Positions 1 to 7,007 of a stretch of DNA of 10,518 nt are shown in pieces. The notes beneath the pieces were generated by a model, which saw nothing but the letters and a program-made list of their open reading frames with translations, did no database searches and was not told the origin of the DNA. Position numbers and translations under genes: made by a program. The stretch spans positions 1 through 10,518 of the forward strand of contig NZ_DASYHS010000249.1 of assembly GCF_035998295.1 (NCBI RefSeq), read 5' to 3'. How positions within the stretch are numbered: position 1 is the stretch's first letter; each line of letters opens with the position of its first letter. This DNA is from DASYHS01 sp035998295 (lineage in GTDB: Bacteria; Pseudomonadota; Alphaproteobacteria; Azospirillales; Azospirillaceae).

Positions 1-3000
1 GTGGCGCGGGGCTACCTGAACCGGCCGGGGCTGACATCGGAGCGGTTCGTGGCGAGCCCGTTCGTGGAGGGCGACCGGCTGTACCGGTCGGGCGACCTGG
101 CGCGGTGGCGGGCGGACGGCAGCCTGGAGTTCCTGGGTCGCAACGACTTCCAGGTGAAGGTGCGGGGTTTCCGGATCGAGCTGGGCGAGATCGAGGCCCG
201 GCTGTCGGGCTGTGCCGGTGTGCGCGAGGCGGTGGTGGTGGCGCGCGAGGACCGTCTGGTCGCCTACTACACCACGGCGGCCGGTGCGCAGCCCGGGGCG
301 GAGGCGCTGCGGGCGCATCTGGGCTCGGCGCTGCCGGACTACATGGTGCCGGCGGCCTATGTGCGCCTCGACGCGCTGCCGCTGACCGCCAACGGCAAGC
401 TCGACCGCGGAGCACTGCCGGCGCCGGACGGCGACGCCTATGCGTCCCACGCCTACGAGGCGCCGGTCGGGCCGGTGGAGGAGGCGCTGGCCCGGATCTG
501 GGCCGAGGTGCTGGGGCTGGAACGGGTCGGCCGGCACGACAACTTCTTCGATCTCGGCGGCCACTCGCTGCTGGCGGTGCGGGTGCTGGAGCGCATGCGC
601 CGGGAAGGGCTGCACGGCGACGTGCGGATGCTGTTCGCGGCACCCAGCCTGTCGGGACTCGCCGCCGAGGCGACGACCAGCGAACCGGCGGTGGCGGTGC
701 CGGCCAACCTGATCCCGCGGGACTGCACCGCGATCACGCCGGACCTGCTGCCGCTGGTGAGCCTGAGCCAGCGGGAGATCGACGGGATCGTGGCGACGGT
801 CGCCGGCGGCGCGGCCAACGTGCAGGACGTCTACCCGCTGGCGCCGCTGCAGGAAGGCATCCTATTCCACCACCTGATGGCCGAAAAAGGCGACGCCTAC
901 CTGCTGCGGAGCCTGATGAGCTTCGCCGACCGCGGCCGGCTGGACCGCTTCGTCGCGGCGCTGGACGCGGTGGTCGCGCGGCACGACATCCTGCGCACGG
1001 CGGTGGTCTGGGAAGGCCTGGCCGAACCGGTACAGGTGGTGTGGCGCAAGGCGCCGGTGGCGGTGGAGGAGCTCGTCCTCGACCCGGGTGCGGGCGACGT
1101 GGCGGAGCAGTTGCGGGACCAGTTCGATCGCCGGCACTACCGGCTCGACGTTCGCCGCGCGCCGATGATGCGCCTCGCGGTGGCTTTCGATCCCGTGAAC
1201 GCGCGCTGGGTGGCGATGTGGCTGCTGCATCACCTGATCGAGGACGCCACGTCGCTGAAGCTCCTCAACGCCGAGATCGGCGCGTTCATGGCCGGACGGA
1301 CGTCGTCGCTGCCGGCGCCGCTGCCGTTCCGCGATTTCGTGGCCCGGGCGCGGCTGGGGCGGTCGGAGGAGGAGGACCGGGCATTCTTCCGGGCGATGCT
1401 GGCGGACGTGAACGAGCCGACGGCACCGTTCGGACTGATGGACGTGCGCGGCGACGGCAGCGGGGCCGTCGAGGCGCGCCGGCTGGTGGACGCCGGCCTG
1501 GGGCGCAGACTGCGCGACGCGGCGCGGTCGCTGAGGGTGAGCCCGGCGAGCGTGGTCCACGTGGCCTGGGGGCAGGTGGCGGGCCTCGCTTCGGGACGCA
1601 GGGACCCGGTATTCGGCACCGTGCTGTTCGGGCGCATGCAAGGTGGGGAAGGGGCCGACCGGGCGGTAGGCCTCTTCATCAACGCCCTGCCGATCCGCCT
1701 GCGCCTGGGCGCGTCGAGCGCCCGTGACAGCGTGGTCGAGGTCCACCGGCTGCTGGGCGAGCTGATGCGCCACGAACATGCGTCCGCGGCGCTCGCGCAG
1801 CGGTGCAGCGGCCTCGATCCGCAGGTGCCGCTCTTCACCTCCCTGCTGAACTTCCGCCACGGCGTCCTGCCCTCCGACTGGAGAGCGGAGGGGGCGGAGG
1901 CGGCCTGGGCCGACATCGGCTACATCGGAGGCGAGGAGCGCACGAACTTCCCGCTCCTGATGGCCGTGGACGATTTGGGCGACGCCTTCCAGCTGAGCGC
2001 CCAGGCGCCGGGCGACACGGGCCCCGAGCGGATCTGCGCGATGATGCACCGGGCGTTGGAAACCCTGGTCGAGGCGCTGGAACGGCATCCTTCGACGCCG
2101 GTCGGCGAGCTGGAGGTGCTGCCGCCGGAGGAGCGCCGCCGCCTGCTGGTGGAGTGGAACGATACGGCCAGGGGCCGTGCGCACGACCGGTGCATCCACG
2201 AGCTGTTCGAGGACCAGGCGGCGTCGACCCCGGACGCGACGGCGCTCGTCCACGAGGCCCGATCGATGAGCTACGCGGAGCTGGACGCACGCTCCAACCA
2301 GTTGGCGCACCATCTGCGGTCCCTCGGCGTCGGACCCGGCGCGATGGTGGGCCTGCACCTCGAACGAACTCCCGAGCTGGTGGTCGGGCTGCTGGCGATC
2401 CTCAAGGCCGGCGGCGTCTACGTGCCCATGGATCCGGCCTATCCGGCCGAACGTCTCGGCTTCATGCTCGAGGACACCCGGGCGGAGGTGATCGTCACCC
2501 GAAGCGGACTTGCCGGCACGCTGGCCGGCCACCGCATCCATACGGTGTCGCTGGACCTCGACGGCATCCGGATCGGCAACTGGCCGACGCCGCCGCTCCC
2601 CGGTCTCGTCACGCCAGCCGACCTGGCCTACGTCATCTACACCTCCGGTTCGACCGGGCGACCGAAGGGGGTGCTGACCACGCATGCCGGCGTCCTCAAC
2701 CGGTCGCGGATGCAGGACGACATCGATCCCTATTTCGACGGCAGCCGCTGCGCGCAGAAGGCCTCCATCGGCTTCGTCGATTCCGTCTTCGAGATCCTCT
2801 GCCCGCTGGTGCGGGGCAAGACCGTCGTGATCTTCGCGCACGAGGTCACCATCGACGCCGACGCGTTCGTCGGGGCGCTGGAGGAGGCGTCGATCCATCA
2901 CATCGTGACGGTACCCTCGCAGGGGGCGGCGATGCTGGAGACCGGCCGCCTGGGCCGCCTGACGGAACTGAGGAGCTGGACGCTGGGCGGCGAGGAGCTG

Positions 3001-4707
3001 TCGCCGGCACTCCTCCAGTCGATCAGGCGGTGCCTGCCGCGGTGCAGGATCATCAATCTGTACGGATGCAGCGAGTTCACCGACGCCGCCACGACCTGCG
3101 TCGATCCCGACGCGTCCGACGCGAGGGTCCCGATCGGCGGGCCGGTCGACAATACCCGGATCTACGTGCTGAGCCCGGACCTCACGCCCGTGCCGGCCGG
3201 GGTGGTCGGCGAGCTCTACCTCGCGGGCGACAGCCTGTCGCGCGGCTACCTGAACCGGCCCGGCTTCACGGCCGAACGCTATCTCCCGTGTCCGTTCGGC
3301 GCACCCGGGGGGCGGATGTACCGGACGGGAGACCTGGGGCGCTGGCGGCCGGACGGCACGCTGGAATCCCTCGGCCGCGCGGACTTCCAGGTCAAGATGC
3401 GCGGGTTCCGGATCGAGCTGGGCGAGATCGAGGCACGGATGCTGGAGTGCCCCGGCGTGCGCGAAGCCGTGGTCCTGGCGCGCGAGGACCAGCCTGGCGA
3501 CAGGCGCCTGGTCGCCTATTACTCCGGCGAGGCGGAGCCGTCGTCCCTGCGCGCGCATCTGGTGTCGGTCCTGCCCGGGCACATGGTGCCGGCCGCCCAT
3601 GTGCGGATGGAGGCCTTCCCGTCGACGTCGAGCGGCAAACTCGCCCGCAAGGCGCTGCCGCCGCCCGGCGGCGAGGCCTTCGCCGCCCGCGCCTACGAGC
3701 CGCCGGTGGGCCCGACCGAGGAGGCTGTGGCCGCGGCCTGGGCCGACATACTCGGCGTGGAGCGGGTCGGCCGGCACGATAATTTCTTCGAGCTCGGCGG
3801 CCACTCGCTGCTGGCGACGACGGTCATCGGGGCCGTCCGCCGGCGGTTCGGCATCGGAGCGTCCCTGCGCTCGGTGTTCGAGGCGCCGACCGTGGCCAGC
3901 TTCGCCGCCCGCCTGGAATCCGGCGACAGGGACATGGCCTTCCTCCACACCTCCGACGGGCAGAGGATCGCCTACCAGACCTGGGGGGACGACGCTTCGG
4001 GCCCGGTCGTCGTGCTGCAGCACGGCTTCGCCACGAACGCGGCGTTCGACTGGGTCTTCACCGGCGTCGTGTCGGAGCTGAGGTCGCAAGGCCGTCGCGT
4101 GGTCGCGCTGGATGCGCGCGGGCATGGCGAGTCGGACAAGCCGCATTCCCCCGAACGCTACGGCCTGCAGCGGTCCGCCCTCGACATCCGCGAGCTGCTG
4201 GACCATCTCGGCGCCCGCGAAGCCGACCTCGTCGGCTTCTCGATGGGTGCCGTGGCGGTGCTGCGCGCAACCGCCGGCGATGCGCGCGTAAGGAGGCTGG
4301 TGCTCGCCGGCGTCGGCGAGGGCCTGATCCCCGGCGGCGGAGCAGAAGAGGCGTTTCCCGTCACCGACATCGTCGACGCGCTCGTGGCGGACGAGCCGGA
4401 CCCGGCCGTCGATCCCGACGCGCTCTGGTTCCGCGACCTGGCGGACCGCAGCGGATCGGACCGCATCGCCCTGGCTGCCCACCTGTCGGCACCACCGCAA
4501 GGTGCTGTCCCACTGGCGTCGGTCCGGGTCCCGACGCTGATCGTCGCGGGCGAGGACGACCGCCTGGCGAGGCGGCCCGGCAGGCTCGCCGCTGCCCTGG
4601 CGGACGCCCGGGTCGCCATGGTGCCCGGGGACCATCGCACGACGCTGGCCGCCCCCCGCTTCAAGACCTGCCTGGTCGAGTTCCTTTGCCGGGGGCCGGG
4701 CGGATAG
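1..4707 (+). CDS. Nonribosomal peptide synthetase, C-terminal part: (A)-T-C(dual E/C)-A-T-hydrolase
   Basis: This is the 3' part of a multimodular NRPS, open at the window's left edge; the GTG at base 1 is an internal Val codon. Domains by residue: truncated A domain, about 1-140, with A7 YRSGDLARW, A8 and A10 NGKLDR (K133). T domain, about 155-225, phosphopantetheine Ser189 in GGHSLL. Condensation domain, about 265-700, with HHLIEDA (H410, H411, D415), C5-like VGLFINALPIRL at 556 and a second His motif at 290-298 typical of dual epimerisation/condensation domains. Second A domain, about 715-1225, with A3 YTSGSTGRPKG (880-890), A5 YGCSE (1021-1025), A7 YRTGDLGRW and A10 SGKLAR (K1213). T domain, about 1240-1305, Ser1269. 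Last, an alpha/beta hydrolase, about 1310-1568, with HGF at 1341, GFSMG (Ser1414), probable Asp1520 and His1545. Its eye-aligned substrate code is V-D-F-V-W-L-L-D-A-K. It should add two residues, the first probably epimerised to D, then release the peptide. The stop is followed by a 64 bp gap to the aminotransferase. Confidence 0.95.
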   Translation: MARGYLNRPGLTSERFVASPFVEGDRLYRSGDLARWRADGSLEFLGRNDFQVKVRGFRIELGEIEARLSGCAGVREAVVVAREDRLVAYYTTAAGAQPGAEALRAHLGSALPDYMVPAAYVRLDALPLTANGKLDRGALPAPDGDAYASHAYEAPVGPVEEALARIWAEVLGLERVGRHDNFFDLGGHSLLAVRVLERMRREGLHGDVRMLFAAPSLSGLAAEATTSEPAVAVPANLIPRDCTAITPDLLPLVSLSQREIDGIVATVAGGAANVQDVYPLAPLQEGILFHHLMAEKGDAYLLRSLMSFADRGRLDRFVAALDAVVARHDILRTAVVWEGLAEPVQVVWRKAPVAVEELVLDPGAGDVAEQLRDQFDRRHYRLDVRRAPMMRLAVAFDPVNARWVAMWLLHHLIEDATSLKLLNAEIGAFMAGRTSSLPAPLPFRDFVARARLGRSEEEDRAFFRAMLADVNEPTAPFGLMDVRGDGSGAVEARRLVDAGLGRRLRDAARSLRVSPASVVHVAWGQVAGLASGRRDPVFGTVLFGRMQGGEGADRAVGLFINALPIRLRLGASSARDSVVEVHRLLGELMRHEHASAALAQRCSGLDPQVPLFTSLLNFRHGVLPSDWRAEGAEAAWADIGYIGGEERTNFPLLMAVDDLGDAFQLSAQAPGDTGPERICAMMHRALETLVEALERHPSTPVGELEVLPPEERRRLLVEWNDTARGRAHDRCIHELFEDQAASTPDATALVHEARSMSYAELDARSNQLAHHLRSLGVGPGAMVGLHLERTPELVVGLLAILKAGGVYVPMDPAYPAERLGFMLEDTRAEVIVTRSGLAGTLAGHRIHTVSLDLDGIRIGNWPTPPLPGLVTPADLAYVIYTSGSTGRPKGVLTTHAGVLNRSRMQDDIDPYFDGSRCAQKASIGFVDSVFEILCPLVRGKTVVIFAHEVTIDADAFVGALEEASIHHIVTVPSQGAAMLETGRLGRLTELRSWTLGGEELSPALLQSIRRCLPRCRIINLYGCSEFTDAATTCVDPDASDARVPIGGPVDNTRIYVLSPDLTPVPAGVVGELYLAGDSLSRGYLNRPGFTAERYLPCPFGAPGGRMYRTGDLGRWRPDGTLESLGRADFQVKMRGFRIELGEIEARMLECPGVREAVVLAREDQPGDRRLVAYYSGEAEPSSLRAHLVSVLPGHMVPAAHVRMEAFPSTSSGKLARKALPPPGGEAFAARAYEPPVGPTEEAVAAAWADILGVERVGRHDNFFELGGHSLLATTVIGAVRRRFGIGASLRSVFEAPTVASFAARLESGDRDMAFLHTSDGQRIAYQTWGDDASGPVVVLQHGFATNAAFDWVFTGVVSELRSQGRRVVALDARGHGESDKPHSPERYGLQRSALDIRELLDHLGAREADLVGFSMGAVAVLRATAGDARVRRLVLAGVGEGLIPGGGAEEAFPVTDIVDALVADEPDPAVDPDALWFRDLADRSGSDRIALAAHLSAPPQGAVPLASVRVPTLIVAGEDDRLARRPGRLAAALADARVAMVPGDHRTTLAAPRFKTCLVEFLCRGPGG
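10..576 (+). repeat. Intragenic module repeat, copy 1 (A6-A10 plus T)
   Basis: This segment and 3244-3816 are homologous in-frame copies of the adenylation C-terminus plus carrier domain. Identical stretches include 29 bp at 169-197 versus 3406-3434 (A8 motif, RGFRIELGEIEA region) and 24 bp at 553-576 versus 3793-3816 (LGGHSLLA region). Such blocks are normal in NRPS genes and could act as recombination points between modules. Confidence 0.85.
3244..3816 (+). repeat. Intragenic module repeat, copy 2 (A6-A10 plus T)
   Basis: Second copy of the block described at 10-576, offset by about 3.24 kb. It has diverged more in the A9-A10 stretch, where copy 1 reads LTANGKLDR and this copy reads STSSGKLAR. 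Confidence 0.85.
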
Positions 4708-4771
4708 CGATGCGATCCCCTCGTCCACCATCCCGCAACGCCGTTTCGGACGCCGAGGCATAGAGGTCCAC

Positions 4772-6124
4772 ATGCTGCAAGACATCGATCGTCACCGGGC
4801 GGTCATCGCCTCCAGAACGGCGTATCCGACACGCGGCGGCACGTACCCGCACGTCGTCTCCGGCTCGGGCCCATACGTCACCTCGCAGGACGGCACGACC
4901 TATCTCGACGCGTCGGGCGGGTCGGGCTCGCTGATCTTCGGCCATGGAGACGCGGAAATGGTCGGCGTGCTCGCCGCCCAGGCCGGTACGCTGACGCTGT
5001 TTCCGTCCCGCAGCCTCGGCGTCGAGATCGTCGAGCGCTACATCGGCGAACTCGTCGATTTCGCGCCGGCCGGCCTCGACCGCGCGCTCACCTTCACCAG
5101 CGGCTCGGACGCGGTCGAGGCCGCGATCAAGCTGGCGATCCATTACCATTTCGCCTCGGGCCGTCCGGAGAGGGCCAAGGTCATAGGACGGCGCGGGTCC
5201 TATCATGGGAACACCCTGGCCGGTCTCGGCGCGGGCGGCTTCCTCGGGCGGCGCAAGCCCTATGAGAAGGCCCTGGGCCAGGTCGCGAAGGCCGCCTCCG
5301 CCCATTGCGCGGCCTGCGAGTTCGGCCATGCCGCCGGGGCGTGCGAGGTGGACTGCGCGAGTTCGATCGAAGCAGCCGTCCTGGCCGAGGGCCCCGACAC
5401 CGTGGCGGCCGTCATCGTCGAGCCGATCGTCGGCGCCGCCCTGAGCGCGGCAGTGCCCGACACCCGCTACTTGGCCCGGGTCCGGGAGATCTGCGACCGC
5501 TACGGCATCCTTCTGATCTTCGACGAGGTGATGACCGGCTTCGGCCGGACGGGGCACCGCTTCGGCTGCGAGATCTGGGAGGTGATCCCGGACATCCTCG
5601 TCTGCGGAAAGGCGATGAGCGCCGGGTATTTCCCGCTCTCGGGCGTGCTGGCGTCCCTTCGCGTGGCCGAGGCGTTCGAAACGGGCGAGGGCCCGTTCCA
5701 GAACGGCCACACGCATGCCTGCAGCCCGGTCGGAGCCGCCGTCGGCCTCGAGGTGCTGAAGCGCCTGCGCGAGCCGGACCTGCTGGAGAACGTCCGCCGC
5801 CTGGGCGCGTCGCTGCGCGAAAGGCTGCAAGACGGCGACCTCGCGGAGGTGATCCGGGACGTGCGCGGCGAAGGCCTGATGATCGGCTTCGACATCCGCC
5901 GGCAGCCGGGGCACCGCCAGTCCCGGCCGGGCGAGGCGGCGGACGGGTTCCAGCGTGCGGCCCTGCGCCGGGGCCTGATCATCTACGCCAGCAGCGGCGG
6001 GGCCGGGACGACGGCCGGGGACCATGCCATGCTGCTGCCGCCGCTGACGATCGGTCCCGCCGAGATCGACGGGATCGTCGAGAGCCTCCTCGCCGCCGCG
6101 CGAGCCGTGATGCGTCCGGAGTGA
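4772..6124 (+). CDS. Class III PLP-dependent aminotransferase
   Basis: 450 residues, normal length for class III (omega-amino acid/glutamate-semialdehyde type) aminotransferases. Visible motifs: SGSDAVEAAIK for cofactor phosphate contacts, GSYHGNTLAGLG, FDEVMTGFGRTG with PLP-ring Asp251, and the Schiff-base Lys280 in CGKAMSAGYFPL. Family enzymes move an amino group to or from a terminal, beta or side-chain carbonyl. A cysteine cluster at C179, C182, C191 and C195 (spacing C-x2-C-x8-C-x3-C) lies between the PLP motifs and recalls the Cys-bearing insert I remember from YhxA-like members. The ATG has AGAGG at 4762-4766 and follows the synthetase by 64 bp with no terminator, so cotranscription is likely. 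Supplying a beta- or omega-amino acid to the last NRPS module is inferred from context, because that A domain lacks the usual alpha-amino-binding Asp. The donor and acceptor cannot be read from the sequence. Confidence 0.92.
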   Translation: MLQDIDRHRAVIASRTAYPTRGGTYPHVVSGSGPYVTSQDGTTYLDASGGSGSLIFGHGDAEMVGVLAAQAGTLTLFPSRSLGVEIVERYIGELVDFAPAGLDRALTFTSGSDAVEAAIKLAIHYHFASGRPERAKVIGRRGSYHGNTLAGLGAGGFLGRRKPYEKALGQVAKAASAHCAACEFGHAAGACEVDCASSIEAAVLAEGPDTVAAVIVEPIVGAALSAAVPDTRYLARVREICDRYGILLIFDEVMTGFGRTGHRFGCEIWEVIPDILVCGKAMSAGYFPLSGVLASLRVAEAFETGEGPFQNGHTHACSPVGAAVGLEVLKRLREPDLLENVRRLGASLRERLQDGDLAEVIRDVRGEGLMIGFDIRRQPGHRQSRPGEAADGFQRAALRRGLIIYASSGGAGTTAGDHAMLLPPLTIGPAEIDGIVESLLAAARAVMRPE

Positions 6125-6137
6125 GGTGGACAGGCAC

Positions 6138-7007
6138 ATGCCCGAAACGCAAACCCTCCCCCTCGCCGGCGGACGGAGCACGGGTTTCGTCCAATGGGGC
6201 GACCCGGGCGGCCAGCCCGTCATCCACCTGCACGGAACGCCGGGCTCCAGGCTGGAGCGCTATGTCGACGAGGCGGTGACGGCCTCGCTCGGCATAAGGT
6301 TCATCACCCTGGACCGCCCCGGCTACGGCGCCGCCGAACCCGTGCCGGGATGGACGCTGCTGGATTGCGCATCGGTGGTCGCCGGGCTCGCCGACCATCT
6401 CGGACTGGACCGCTTCAAGCTCCATGCGATGTCCGGCGGGGCGCCATACGCGCTCGCCACCGCCTGGGCGCTGGGGGACCGGGTGGCCGCCGCCGCCATC
6501 GTGGCGGGGCTGGGCCCGCTCGACAGACCCGGCGCGCTGGACGGGATGAGCGAGGAGAACGTCGCCGAATACGCGATCGCGCGCGCCGAGCCCGAACGGC
6601 TGGGCCGGTTCCTGTCCCGCAGGCGGACGGCGCCCGCCATGCCCGAGGCGGAGCTCGCGACGCTGTCACGCATTCCGGGCCTGCTGGACATGCTGATCGA
6701 GAACCACGGCGAGATGACGCGCCAGGGACAGGCCGGGACGGTCAGCGACCATCTGGCCGTCGTCGCCCCCTGGGGCTTCCGGCTTCAGGACGTCGCGGTG
6801 CCGCTCCATCTCTGGCACGGCGACCGGGACACCCTGGTCCCGATCCACCATGCCGAACACGTCGCGGCCACGGTCCCGCGGGCGGTGCTGCACCGCCGCC
6901 GCGGCGAAGGGCATTTCGACATGTTCGCGCGGCAGCGCGACGTGCTCGGCCTCCTCGCGGACCAGCCCTGGGCGGGCCGCGGGCCGGACGGCAGGTCCCC
7001 GCGATGA
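6138..7007 (+). CDS. Alpha/beta hydrolase
   Basis: A 289-residue cytosolic alpha/beta hydrolase with no signal peptide or membrane segment. Numbering from the ATG at 6138: oxyanion motif HLHGTPGSRLE near the N-terminus, DRPGYG after strand 4, nucleophile Ser99 in AMSGGAPYALA, probable acid Asp231 in HGDRDTLVP and His259 in GEGHFDMF. The triad is complete, but the first Gly of the usual G-x-S-x-G elbow is Ala. GTG 6126 is an alternative in-frame start; ATG 6138 is preferred because MPETQTLPLAGG then G-x-x-x-W-G-D-P matches where relatives begin, and GAGG lies at 6123-6126. The gene starts 13 bp after the aminotransferase stop, and its TGA overlaps the next gene's ATG (ATGA). Substrate unknown. 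In this setting it could be an editing or tailoring esterase, lactonase or amidase, or a type II thioesterase substitute. It differs in motifs from the hydrolase domain at the NRPS end, so it is not a recent copy. Confidence 0.9.
   Translation: MPETQTLPLAGGRSTGFVQWGDPGGQPVIHLHGTPGSRLERYVDEAVTASLGIRFITLDRPGYGAAEPVPGWTLLDCASVVAGLADHLGLDRFKLHAMSGGAPYALATAWALGDRVAAAAIVAGLGPLDRPGALDGMSEENVAEYAIARAEPERLGRFLSRRRTAPAMPEAELATLSRIPGLLDMLIENHGEMTRQGQAGTVSDHLAVVAPWGFRLQDVAVPLHLWHGDRDTLVPIHHAEHVAATVPRAVLHRRRGEGHFDMFARQRDVLGLLADQPWAGRGPDGRSPR

Noticed and set aside
1..3. GTG at base 1 as a true start codon
   Set aside because: The frame begins within the A6 motif of an adenylation domain (RGYLNRPG), so the gene clearly extends upstream.
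1803..3782. A 659-codon + strand frame inside the NRPS
   Set aside because: Off-frame reading of the same DNA with Arg/Gly/Pro-rich composition and no domain; the NRPS frame explains the region.
862..4785. A 1307-codon open frame on the - strand opposite the NRPS
   Set aside because: It is the antisense shadow of a GC-rich coding gene: low-complexity, Arg/Gly/Pro/His-rich, no recognisable domain, and the + strand has unambiguous NRPS motifs over its whole length.
4661..6223. A 520-codon - strand frame over the aminotransferase
   Set aside because: Shadow frame; the aminotransferase motifs including Asp251 and Lys280 are on the + strand.
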